From positions 7,537,961 through 7,601,960 of the forward strand of contig NZ_JH993797.1 in the NCBI RefSeq assembly GCF_000316115.1: a DNA stretch of 64,000 nucleotides. The letters run 5' to 3'. Source of the DNA: Leptolyngbya sp. PCC 7375 (GTDB lineage: Bacteria > Cyanobacteriota > Cyanobacteriia > Phormidesmidales > Phormidesmidaceae). The notes under the pieces are model-generated. The model saw nothing but the letters and a program-made list of their open reading frames with translations. It had not been told where the DNA came from and ran no database searches. Shown in pieces: positions 43,804 to 51,977 of this stretch. The position numbers and the translations under genes are program-made. Position 1 is the stretch's first letter. Each line of letters begins with the position of its first letter.

Positions 43804-45279
43804 AAGTCTAATCAAGCAGCCAGCTTAGCTTTGAGAATATTACGAGGTTGTCGCATTCTGGGAAACGGTTTTGGCCTACGTTTGACGACTCTAGGTTCAT
43901 GCCGATTAGGCCGTTGAGGCAACGGGTCAGAGGCAATATCTTGGAGCAAATGGTCGTAGAGTCGTTGCCGTGTCGCGTTCGATGTTGTTGCTAATAATGC
44001 AAGAATTTGCTGAAAGTGTTGCCGAGCCCCCTGTAGGGAGAGACGATTACGCTCATAGTGCAATAATGGAGAGGCCTGTTCCATCACACTACGCAGCACA
44101 TTGTAGGCTAGCATGTGAGACCAAATTTCCTTACGGACCATGTCCGGTGTTTTGGCTGTGAGCCTCTCCATTTTGAGTGTCGTTTTGAGATGACGTAAAT
44201 TGACTTCTGCCGCATGCCACCGCCATCCATAAAGACGGGTTAATTGACTAGCAGGATACTGTTTGGCATCCAATAGGGTGGTAACAATGATGATGAACTG
44301 GTCTCGAAACCCGTTACGAGATAGCTTCAGACGCACTTCTCTAACCGTCAATGTCTGGGAAATGGCTGCAAACTCATCTGTATTCATATGACCCGGTCGT
44401 CGCTTGGGTTTGTGCCAGACGACTTGGTGGTCGCCAGGACCATGCCTGAGACCTTTACGAAAATCAGTGTGCCGAGCATGATGTTTACGCAAGACCCCAT
44501 CGGCCTCTTGCTGCTGAATCAGGGCTAAGTCAACATAGCTGCCAAAGGCTTGGTCTCCCATGGCCACATCATCGGGCGCTAAGTCCTGATACAACAAACG
44601 GCTCATGACGATTTCACTGGTTGTCTTCGGTGCAATACACCCTGACACCACTGCCCCGGTTAGTAAACAGAAAAACACCACCACCCGAGCCAGTGGAAAG
44701 CCACATCCGACCGCTTGATTACCATGTTGAGGATAGACCGCTTGATTGGCCTCACTATCGGCCATCAATACCGTCGTTCCATCAAAGACTCTCACCCGAC
44801 GACCACACCAGTAATGCGCCTTGGGCACCGTCTGTTCCAACTGCTCGGTTGTTTCGGGGATAAGACGTTGGAGGAGTGATTCCGGCAACCGGTCGCGAGC
44901 TTTGCTGTAAGCTCCGGTATCCGATGACGGAGGGGTAACGCCTGCGGCGGTTAACCAGGTGGTGAAGCACTTGACGGTGTTGCGGAGGCTTTTATCGGCT
45001 GATAACGCTTGATATAGCATGCCCCATACCGTCACGATGGGGGTATACAAACGATTTCGGTAGGTGATCCCTTCTTCAGCCAGAAGCTCATCGAGTCTTG
45101 CTTCCGGTAGGATATCTTGCCACGGCGAACCGATACTTTTGAATAACTGGTGCTTGAGAATTTCGGCTGACTTCGGCATAGTAGAAAGTGATTTATTGTT
45201 GGCTTGCAGGGCCTTGATATATATTTATCAAGCCTTGCAGCCTTTTTCTACTTTGTGCACTTTTAAGTCAGTGCCATTG
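43789..45279 (-). mobile_element. IS4-family insertion sequence inside a NACHT gene (1491 bp)
   Basis: The ends are inverted: CAATGGCACTGAC at 43789-43801 and its complement at 45267-45279. They are flanked by the 11-base direct repeat AACTCATAGTT (43778-43788 and 45280-45290), a length typical of IS4 targets. Inside is one transposase gene. Near the right end, at about 45210-45242, an imperfect hairpin (GC-rich arms around TATATA) lies upstream of the transposase start and may block read-in transcription. Confidence 0.93.
43812..45179 (-). CDS. IS4-family transposase
   Basis: A 455-residue DDE transposase. First Asp: VRVFDGTTVLMADSEANQ near residue 130; second: DVAMGDQAFGSYVDLAL near 195; the Y-R-E-K region is LYGWRWHAAEVNLRHLK near 325. 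The length is normal for the IS4 group, so the protein looks complete. The C-terminus is basic (NRHEPRVVKRRPKPFPRMRQ). It lies on the same strand as the gene it splits. Confidence 0.92.
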   Translation of the reverse strand: MPKSAEILKHQLFKSIGSPWQDILPEARLDELLAEEGITYRNRLYTPIVTVWGMLYQALSADKSLRNTVKCFTTWLTAAGVTPPSSDTGAYSKARDRLPESLLQRLIPETTEQLEQTVPKAHYWCGRRVRVFDGTTVLMADSEANQAVYPQHGNQAVGCGFPLARVVVFFCLLTGAVVSGCIAPKTTSEIVMSRLLYQDLAPDDVAMGDQAFGSYVDLALIQQQEADGVLRKHHARHTDFRKGLRHGPGDHQVVWHKPKRRPGHMNTDEFAAISQTLTVREVRLKLSRNGFRDQFIIIVTTLLDAKQYPASQLTRLYGWRWHAAEVNLRHLKTTLKMERLTAKTPDMVRKEIWSHMLAYNVLRSVMEQASPLLHYERNRLSLQGARQHFQQILALLATTSNATRQRLYDHLLQDIASDPLPQRPNRHEPRVVKRRPKPFPRMRQPRNILKAKLAA

Positions 45280-47606
45280 AACTCATAGTTTCTTAAAATC
45301 TCTTTAATATCTTCTCGAAACAATAATCTGCCCAAAAACTGCGCTGCTCGATTGGCAATAAATCCCTCTTCGTGCCAGAGTAATGAGACAAGAGCATCAA
45401 TCGCGTCTGGTGTTCTAATTCTATATAAATCATCTTGTGCTCGTAAATTAGCTTTATGAGCTTGCTTTTTTAGTGCTGGAACCGCTAAGTCTCCCATACG
45501 AACAATGGGCTCACGTCTACCCTTCCATTCATTAACTAGGTGCTTAGCTGCCTCGGGTAAATTTGTTCTTGATAATGCACTCGCAACGGCATTACGGAAT
45601 ACATCCGATGCATTTCGCTCGTATAACTTTAATGCTAAAAAATCAAATACTGCGATGCCAGGATCATCTTTACTTGCTGCAACAGTCCCAAATGTTTGAA
45701 CTAGCGTATCATTCGGCTGGAGTTCATTTAGTTTGGGCTTAAAGTAATCAATAATTTGATTGACTAGAGTTGGATTAATCTGCCGAGCTTCTGCTAAGCA
45801 TTCAAAACCCATTAAAGCATCTTGTTTGTAAACAGTTCTGACAACATTTGTACTCTCATTCGCCAAGCTACACCAGAGCTTAATCACCTCTTGCCAGGCA
45901 GTAGGGTTAGCTTCGTATTGCTGAATCAGCTCCGCTTCTTGTTCTTTAAGAGCAGCGGCAGCAAAATATTCCTGAATGGTTGAGTGAGAAAATATATAGT
46001 ATTCTTCTCCAGAAATCTTATCTTTGCCTTTTATAAAGAGACCGCTACGCTCAACAATTTCATCTAAAATTTCTCTTGCCTGTTCTTGAGAAAGTCCTAC
46101 ATCAATTAAGGTTGTTTTGGCTTCCTCTCTGGCTGCTCCTACTGTGACGCTGCGAAGATCTTTATTAGAGCTACTATTTTGAATATAAAGTGCCAAACGC
46201 TCAAGTATTCGACGTTTGTCATCTGCCTGATATTTATATTTATAGTCGTCATAGCTTTTATATTGTCGTTTTTCTAACAAAATGCTAGCTGACTTTTGAT
46301 ACAGCTCAGCACGCGAATGAGGTAAGACAAAGTCAGATTCGGTATAAAGGTAAGCAATGAGAGTTAATAATAGTGGGTTATGGGCTAATCTCAAAATCAG
46401 GGGACGCTCCTCTATGTCTTCCATCATTTGCTTGATGGACTTTCCCGCTTGCCGCATTTCAGGTTCCCAGAATTTTAAAAACTGTCGAATTTGTCGATTT
46501 GTAAACTCAGCCACCTCCAACTTACGCTCAACAATGCCAGAGAATTCCTCATTATAAACAGTGTTGCGACAGGTTATTACTACCCTGCATTGTTCGTATT
46601 TTTTTAGGAAATCTCGAATAACACTAGATACATGTCCCCGAACATCGCTGTTTACTTCATCTAATCCATCAAATAACAGCAAGAAGAGACCATTTTTTAG
46701 CCCTTGAAGCACAAACTGCTGAGCATTAGGAAATTGATTGATGTCAAACGTTTTTACTAATTCCTCAAGAAGTTTAGCTTCATCTAAGCTGACGTCACTC
46801 AATCGATATAGCTCTAATAAAATTACGATAGGACGATTTGCAAGCCCATTCAATTTGTCTGAGCCATAAGACCAAGCTAGATATTTCAAAAGTACTGATT
46901 TACCTGAACCAGGTTCACCCGTAACTATCAAACGTTTATGTTTTGCAATAGCCACGTAAGCATCAATTGTTTCTGGACTAGTAGTGTTCTCAAGATCGTT
47001 TTTATGCTCTTCCTGCTCACCATCTGAGATGTTTAGGGGGATATAAACATCCTCCATCTTTAGATGATTGCGATTTTTAAGAAACGGCATTGGCAGCTGC
47101 TCATAGTTCTGTTTGAGTGCTGCTCGATACTTTTTCGAGACTACATTCCGAAATAGGGTAATGCCCAAAAATTTGCCGTAAAGCCAACTATTGATTGCTG
47201 CTATCTGCGCATTAATCCAGCTTTGCAACACAGTTGTACAAGCAAGTGCCGCCATGGAGACTAAACCCACTAGCCAACCCACATTTGGAATAAACTTCTG
47301 CCACGGACTGGACTGCTGGGCCTGTTTTTGGTCAAAATATTCCTGCTCATACAGAGCAATTAATTTTCTCCGCGTAATACCTACTGCCTCTGCTTTTTCG
47401 AGATACCGCTTCTCAATATCAGCATCTTCTAATGCTGGTTTATCAATAGCAAGTTGCCGTGCTACATCCTCACGAATTTCCTCAATGAGAGCCTCACGGG
47501 GACTAGGGCTTTGCGAATAAATCGGTTGATAAACGCCGAAGATGATCGATAAAGTCAGAGATAGCGCAAAAATTCCTGACAGTCTATTTCGATCACTACG
47601 GTTCAT
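45228..47606 (-). CDS. NACHT NTPase, N-terminal part of an IS-split membrane protein
   Basis: A STAND-class ATPase. One hydrophobic stretch at residues 11-29 and a second at 109-127 anchor it to the membrane. The NACHT domain starts near 222 with Walker A VTGEPGSGKS (228-237), then FLLLFDGLDEVNSD (Walker B with the extra acidic residues typical of NACHT), VVITCRNTVYNEE (sensor), and the winged-helix region IFSHSTIQEYFAAAALKEQE. From about 590 the sequence looks like alpha-helical repeats (VSLLWHEEGFIANRAAQFLG). The native sequence ends at NYE near 775; the last 17 residues are read from the IS4 end. Such NACHT proteins include anti-phage systems, but a defence role here is inference. The product now lacks its membrane C-terminus. 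Confidence 0.85.
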   Translation of the reverse strand: MNRSDRNRLSGIFALSLTLSIIFGVYQPIYSQSPSPREALIEEIREDVARQLAIDKPALEDADIEKRYLEKAEAVGITRRKLIALYEQEYFDQKQAQQSSPWQKFIPNVGWLVGLVSMAALACTTVLQSWINAQIAAINSWLYGKFLGITLFRNVVSKKYRAALKQNYEQLPMPFLKNRNHLKMEDVYIPLNISDGEQEEHKNDLENTTSPETIDAYVAIAKHKRLIVTGEPGSGKSVLLKYLAWSYGSDKLNGLANRPIVILLELYRLSDVSLDEAKLLEELVKTFDINQFPNAQQFVLQGLKNGLFLLLFDGLDEVNSDVRGHVSSVIRDFLKKYEQCRVVITCRNTVYNEEFSGIVERKLEVAEFTNRQIRQFLKFWEPEMRQAGKSIKQMMEDIEERPLILRLAHNPLLLTLIAYLYTESDFVLPHSRAELYQKSASILLEKRQYKSYDDYKYKYQADDKRRILERLALYIQNSSSNKDLRSVTVGAAREEAKTTLIDVGLSQEQAREILDEIVERSGLFIKGKDKISGEEYYIFSHSTIQEYFAAAALKEQEAELIQQYEANPTAWQEVIKLWCSLANESTNVVRTVYKQDALMGFECLAEARQINPTLVNQIIDYFKPKLNELQPNDTLVQTFGTVAASKDDPGIAVFDFLALKLYERNASDVFRNAVASALSRTNLPEAAKHLVNEWKGRREPIVRMGDLAVPALKKQAHKANLRAQDDLYRIRTPDAIDALVSLLWHEEGFIANRAAQFLGRLLFREDIKEILRNYEFNGTDLKVHKVEKGCKA

Positions 47607-47973
47607 CGCTTTGCAGATCCCGTTAAATTTATCAGCTACGCATCAATTCTAATGAGCACCCAATAATAGTCAACCGTTTATCACACGACAACCAAGCAAG
47701 TCGGGACACCCTTTTCCCTCCTGGGAGGTGCAGTGGGGTGCGTTTCGATCGCTTGCGCAAGCGATCACCCCACCCCACCTACGGAGCCCCTGCTTTAGCA
47801 GGGGCAAGGGTACATCGGTGGGTACTTTATTTATCGGCAAGTCCCTTATACCCAATCCGAGTTTAGTAAATCCGATTAAACATCAGCAATACCGTAGGGG
47901 CAACCACAAGGGATTGCCCTACGATAATCGCTATTTTTCAGATGTGCATCCATGGGAGTTTTAGAAAACTACC
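47607..47973. repeat. Repeat-rich intergenic region
   Basis: About 370 bases without a gene between two leftward genes. It holds several small inverted repeats: a perfect 20-bp palindrome at 47747-47766, a hairpin GCCCCTGC / GCAGGGGC near 47786-47805, and a dyad CGTAGGGGCAA / TTGCCCTACG at 47893-47923 that resembles short interspersed repeats common in cyanobacterial genomes. This looks like a patch of small non-autonomous repeats; the origin is unclear. Confidence 0.5.
47747..47766. repeat. Perfect 20-bp palindrome
   Basis: GATCGCTTGCGCAAGCGATC, its own complement, bounded by G/C-rich arms (GGGGTG before, CACCCC after) that extend the stem. It resembles HIP1-like elements but is longer. Possibly part of a mobile repeat. 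Confidence 0.6.
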
Positions 47974-49155
47974 CTATCGCAACAATCCAATCAGCAAAGC
48001 AATCGGGGCGGCGATTAATATCCACATAGCGTTTCCTAATCCAATGTAGAGAGCGACAACACCGATTAATAAGGGCGCTAAACTACCTATGAGGCCAAAT
48101 AGGTTGCTGAGGGTAATGACCGAACCGCTCTGGCCTGGCATGGCAGTGTAGAGCTGTCCTTGTAGAATCGAGTACCATCCGGCGTTGAGGAAACCAAGAC
48201 ACCCCAAAATGATGTACTTAGTGGTGAGGGAAGGAACCAGCAAAAAAGCAGGATAGAGACATAGCACTAGAATCACACTGACTTTGAGGTACGTTAGGCC
48301 TCTCACTCTTTCCAGTAAAGGAATCAGAAGAAAATCTCCTAGGAGACCAAAGCCCAACCAAATGGCCATTGCAAAACTGGCCTGGGTTGCATTAGTACCC
48401 ACTACATCAACAAAGTACAGCGCGACAAAGCCACGGAATACATCCAACATCAAATCGGAGAACTGTAGTAATGTCAGCCACCGTACGATATTGGGGCGTT
48501 TTAAGGCGGATAGCGCATTGCGGAATCCATGGTTAAGACTATGGACTTTTCGAGATTCAGTGGGAGATTTGAGTTTAAACAGGTTGGGCGACCGCCATAG
48601 CAGCATTGCCATTAACCCGCTGAGAACGGCCAAAATAAACAGTGCCCCTCGCCAGCCTTGGTTGAGCGCGATCGCAACTGCCAGAATCAAAGGTCCCATC
48701 ACATTGCCCAAGGAACCGGCCAGGGTCCAACGTGCCATATTTTGTTCATGGCGCGTGGGCTCAAGGTCCATCAGGGTGGCTTGGGCAATGTTGACAAAGC
48801 TGCCAGATGCAGGACCTAACAGCATGAGCCCGAGCGTAAATCCGGTAAAGTCTTGGCTACAGGAGAGTAGGAAGAGCGCGATCGCAAACCCCATACCACC
48901 CCCTACAATCAAGCGCCGCCGATGTCCCATATCAGCCCAGATGCCAAAAATTGGCTCGATTATCTGACTGATGGTACTGGGCGTGGCCAACAGTAAACCA
49001 ACCTGCCCGTAAGACAGGTTTAAATCCTGACGAATTAGGGGCCAAGCCGGATCTAAAACACCCCCAACTAACTCGTCCAATAGTTCAATGATCAAGAAGA
49101 TGATAGTTAAACTCATCACCGTCTTGAGGGTTTTGTGTTTACCCGTCAATCGCAT
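47974..49155 (-). CDS. MFS transporter
   Basis: About 393 residues with 12 predicted spans. It opens with a basic tail, then LTIIFLIIELLDELVGGVLD as span 1; the loop 2-3 motif is IFGIWADMGHRRRLIVGG (MFS motif A). Further typical blocks are LMLLGPASGSFVNIAQATL and FSDLMLDVFRGFVALYFVD. The ATG at 49155 is chosen over the TTG at 49191 because AGGAGA lies about nine bases before it. The substrate cannot be predicted; drug or sugar efflux types both fit. It lies between the repeat patch and the IS hot spot. Confidence 0.85.
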   Translation of the reverse strand: MRLTGKHKTLKTVMSLTIIFLIIELLDELVGGVLDPAWPLIRQDLNLSYGQVGLLLATPSTISQIIEPIFGIWADMGHRRRLIVGGGMGFAIALFLLSCSQDFTGFTLGLMLLGPASGSFVNIAQATLMDLEPTRHEQNMARWTLAGSLGNVMGPLILAVAIALNQGWRGALFILAVLSGLMAMLLWRSPNLFKLKSPTESRKVHSLNHGFRNALSALKRPNIVRWLTLLQFSDLMLDVFRGFVALYFVDVVGTNATQASFAMAIWLGFGLLGDFLLIPLLERVRGLTYLKVSVILVLCLYPAFLLVPSLTTKYIILGCLGFLNAGWYSILQGQLYTAMPGQSGSVITLSNLFGLIGSLAPLLIGVVALYIGLGNAMWILIAAPIALLIGLLR

Positions 49156-49693
49156 TGTGAAATTCTCCTGTCCTGAAAAATTTGATAACAAACGTAATGT
49201 TCAAATTTCTTGTCCAGCCGGACCAGGCGGAGGAATCCACGAACAGAAATGATACCTTGCCTGTGAGAATAGGACAGACAAGGCTCGTCGCTGCGATCGA
49301 GTTTTAGAAAGTTACCAAGGTGGGAATCTCATCGTAAGTTTTTCAATGCACTATGGGCACAACAAGTATACTGATTTCATGTAGTACGAGTAGGGCGGAA
49401 ATCCGATCTTGCCTCAATAAAAAATGGGATAGGTCAAAATGTCATGCTATATCCAAGGCTGTGTGGTTAATCCAGCTTGCTTCGCTGAGGTTGTACCAAT
49501 CAACTAATGTTCATTCATCTTTTTGAAGACTTAGGAAGTTCTCTGAAGTGCACTACGGATTGCCTGATACAAATGCGTCCCTGACGCTTCATTTTTTGAA
49601 AGAACATCTCTTGAGGGTTATAGATAATCTTCAAGAGGTGGCAGACATATACATTGATAGTAATGTGTATATAGCGTTTCCTAACCTGGTGAG
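49156..49693. other. Intergenic region without recognised features
   Basis: About 540 bases between the MFS gene (leftward) and a hypothetical gene (rightward). A short open frame at 49548-49748 overlaps the start of the next gene, reads partly protein-like (HFLKEHLLRVIDNLQEVADI) and might be a remnant of the hypothetical gene's N-terminus. No clear hairpin is seen. Confidence 0.35.
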
Positions 49694-50185
49694 GTGCAGC
49701 CGGTCCTTTTACTGGCAAGCTTTAGCTCTGAGAATGTACCTCATGTGACTGAGAAACGCTATAGCAAAACTGTATCGGTCGATAATTGTCAAAGCGCTTT
49801 ACTATATCAATTCAAGGGTAATGAGTGGATTAATGTTGAATTCTTGGCCTGTAGGCCGAAGTTTGACTTTATTAAAGGTATAGTCTTCAGCCTCAATTGT
49901 GAAGTGGTTTTCCTTACGGTGTGTGATACAGAAGATTCTATCCGCTACACGCATTACACATCAGCAGGAATCATAAGCCATTTCAGTTATCCTTCCGATG
50001 ATTTAGAAGATGAGTATGAAGGTGATTGGTCAACTGCAGACATCTTCTTAAAAGATCAACAAATCAGCGCTTTTTATGCTTGTTGGTCTAGGCAGGCTCG
50101 ACATAATAACGTTGCTACGATTGTAGATGAGTGCTTAAATATTGATGATTTTGTAGGTATTTTCAGAATTATATTTCGCTCCTAG
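49694..50185 (+). CDS. Hypothetical protein, possible paralogue of the gene at 51262
   Basis: A 163-residue protein of unknown family, acidic at the C-terminus (YPSDDLEDEYEGDW). No signal or membrane span. The start is uncertain: GTG at 49694 or GTG at 49745. Residues 25-45 and 67-99 align without gaps to residues 64-84 and 111-143 of the hypothetical protein encoded at 51262-51954 (shared K, N, Q, G, W spaced 6, 8, 3, 3; then L, E, V, F, D, T, Y, Y, Y). The two genes face each other and were 56 bases apart before an IS1595 entered. A small immunity-type family is possible, but this is a guess. Confidence 0.5.
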   Translation: MQPVLLLASFSSENVPHVTEKRYSKTVSVDNCQSALLYQFKGNEWINVEFLACRPKFDFIKGIVFSLNCEVVFLTVCDTEDSIRYTHYTSAGIISHFSYPSDDLEDEYEGDWSTADIFLKDQQISAFYACWSRQARHNNVATIVDECLNIDDFVGIFRIIFRS

Positions 50186-50336
50186 TTATATTGTTGAGCC
50201 ATGCCTGCTTTGGGTAGTGCTATTACAAACGATACTCTCTGCTAAATTTCAAGGCTCAATAGCTGTTTTAGGGAGGTTGCTAAATTCAAGATGAGCAGAG
50301 TAGTGTCATGGAATAAAGCCCCCGGTCAGCCTACCT

Positions 50337-50870
50337 ATGCTAACGCTTTCCAAGTTAATCGATGAGGACAAATGCTACGAGACTATTCGCACGATGCGTT
50401 GGCCCGATGGTGTTTGCTGCACTGATTGTGGAGCGAAAAACATTACCAAACGAGGGAAGCATGCAACCTATTCAGCGCGGCAACGCTATATCTGTGGCGA
50501 GTGTGGTCGCCACTTTGATGACTTAACCGACACCATCTTTGCGGGTCGTCATCAACCGTTAAAAACCTGGATAGCATGCTTATATTTGATGGGTCTCAAT
50601 GTCTCCAATCAACAAATTGCCGACGAGTTGAGTCTGCACAAAGATGACGTGCATCAGATGACGAGTGAGTTACGCCAAGCGGTGGCCGACAAGCGCCCAG
50701 AAGTCCAGTTATCAGGGACGGTGGAGTTTGATGAAGTCTATGTGACAGCCGGTCATAAGGGGCAACCAGAGCAGGTTAAAAAAAAGGGCGCAAGGGACGC
50801 AGACGTAAACTCAAAGGGCTTCGGGGGCGCGGTACGCTCGAAACGGAAAAACCGCCGATCTTCGGGATGA
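50337..50870 (+). CDS. IS1595 (ISXO2-like) transposase, first frame
   Basis: N-terminal part of the transposase: a zinc ribbon with CCTDCGAKN and YICGECGRHFDDLT, an HTH region (LNVSNQQIADELSLHKDDV) and the first catalytic Asp in VEFDEVYVTAGHKG. Near residue 153 the sequence reaches A-AAA-AAG, the standard -1 slippery heptamer. Shifting there leads into the frame of 50867-51265 and gives about 309 residues, a normal IS1595 length. Without the shift translation ends after about 25 out-of-family residues. Confidence 0.85.
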   Translation: MLTLSKLIDEDKCYETIRTMRWPDGVCCTDCGAKNITKRGKHATYSARQRYICGECGRHFDDLTDTIFAGRHQPLKTWIACLYLMGLNVSNQQIADELSLHKDDVHQMTSELRQAVADKRPEVQLSGTVEFDEVYVTAGHKGQPEQVKKKGARDADVNSKGFGGAVRSKRKNRRSSG

Positions 50871-51265
50871 TTCAGCGAGGTGGAGAAGTGGTGATTAAAA
50901 TGCTGGCAAATGTTCAACAACAAACCATCAAGCCCATCATTCAGTCCATGGTGAAACCGGGCACCCTCATCTATACCGACGAGTATGACATCTATGCTCG
51001 TTTAGAAACTTGGGGCTATGCTCACAAGAGTGTTTGCCACAGTGCCGGAGAATATGCCCGAGATGACGATGGAGATGGCTTCTGTGAAGTCCATGTCAAT
51101 ACGATGGAAGGTTTCTGGTCATTGCTGCGGTCATGGTTGAGACCTCATCGAGGGATCTCACAAGAAAAATTACCGATCTATTTGGGGTTCTTTGAATTTG
51201 TGCATAATGCTAGAAAAAGAGGGAAAGCCTTGCTGGGTAGTCTATTGAGCACCTTGCTTGTCTAA
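50867..51265 (+). CDS. IS1595 transposase, second frame
   Basis: C-terminal catalytic part: the second Asp in LIYTDEYDIYARL and the third position in CEVHVNTMEGFWSLLRSWLR (Asn/Glu of the ISXO2 DDN/E group). It overlaps the first frame by four bases, and its family sequence extends upstream in frame to the A8 run at about 50777, so it is probably made as a fusion with the first frame. Confidence 0.85.
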   Translation: MIQRGGEVVIKMLANVQQQTIKPIIQSMVKPGTLIYTDEYDIYARLETWGYAHKSVCHSAGEYARDDDGDGFCEVHVNTMEGFWSLLRSWLRPHRGISQEKLPIYLGFFEFVHNARKRGKALLGSLLSTLLV

Positions 51266-51954
51266 CTCCCTGAAACGCCGATTGAGCCAATTTCAAAGTA
51301 GTCAGCTTGCACAACATCTTTTATATCTAGTCGAGTAAATTCGAATAAAACATTGTCTCCTGCCACAAACGGACCGATACCCTTCCAAGTAATCTCGATA
51401 GGATAAATCCCCTTATTGTAAAAGAAATCATTCACAACAAGAAAAGCATCATCGAGTGTTACATCAAAACCTAAAGAGCGATAATCAGAATAAAATTCGT
51501 AATAAGCTTTGTTTGGTAGCTCAACATAATCCAAGCTTTCCAAAAGCGCACCTAACCTGTAGTAAAAATACTTTAAATAGGTACCAGTATCACTGAACTC
51601 GAAGAAAACTGCTTCCGAGCTCAAAACTCTAGAAATTGCCTGCGCATCCTCTCTATTAAAAATTGCAGGAACAGGAGCAACCTTTATATACTGTAGAGCA
51701 GACCAAACATGGCCAGTTAATTGTATGCTGTAACAGCATGCTCGATTTCCTAACGTTATATCTTTCCCATAAACATTCTGCTGATGAAGTCCACAGTTTC
51801 TTATTTTCTTTAGAGCAAAGCCAACATCATCGATATTAGCTTTCACCAATATTAAGTGGTCATTGGAGTTAAGTGCACCTAACCCTTTTCTATCAGGCAT
51901 AGGCGTTGACTCAAAATCCGAAACGTATCTACCTAGAATTTTGTTTTCACGCAT
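51262..51954 (-). CDS. Hypothetical protein with IS-altered C-terminus
   Basis: A 230-residue protein of unknown family, no membrane span. The last eight residues (GSIGVSGS) come from the end of the IS1595 element; before the insertion codon 222 was followed at once by TAG (now at 50242-50244), so the native protein was 222 residues and is nearly intact. It starts eight bases after the original stop of the gene 53078-53653, which shows that the two formed an operon before a second IS (51978-53102) separated them. Residues 64-84 and 111-143 resemble the protein at 49694-50185. Function unknown. Confidence 0.6.
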   Translation of the reverse strand: MRENKILGRYVSDFESTPMPDRKGLGALNSNDHLILVKANIDDVGFALKKIRNCGLHQQNVYGKDITLGNRACCYSIQLTGHVWSALQYIKVAPVPAIFNREDAQAISRVLSSEAVFFEFSDTGTYLKYFYYRLGALLESLDYVELPNKAYYEFYSDYRSLGFDVTLDDAFLVVNDFFYNKGIYPIEITWKGIGPFVAGDNVLFEFTRLDIKDVVQADYFEIGSIGVSGS

Positions 51955-51977
51955 TAGACTACTTAATCACTCACATA

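Larger units (their letters stand above)
50253..51288 (+). mobile_element. IS1595-family insertion sequence (1036 bp)
   Basis: Terminal inverted repeats of about 23 bases (19 match) begin GGCTCAAT on each side. The element is flanked by the perfect 8-base direct repeat AATTTCAA (50245-50252, 51289-51296), the length expected for IS1595. It carries one transposase split over two frames. It entered between codon 222 and the stop codon of the leftward gene 51262-51954. Confidence 0.93.

Noticed and set aside
47728..47964. 78-codon ORF in the repeat-rich gap
   Set aside because: Runs through palindromes and short repeats and has no protein-like features.
48284..48967. 227-codon ORF antisense to the MFS gene
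   Set aside because: Lies entirely within a clear MFS gene, is rich in Ser/Arg/Lys/Pro as expected from the reverse complement of hydrophobic codons, and shows no motif.
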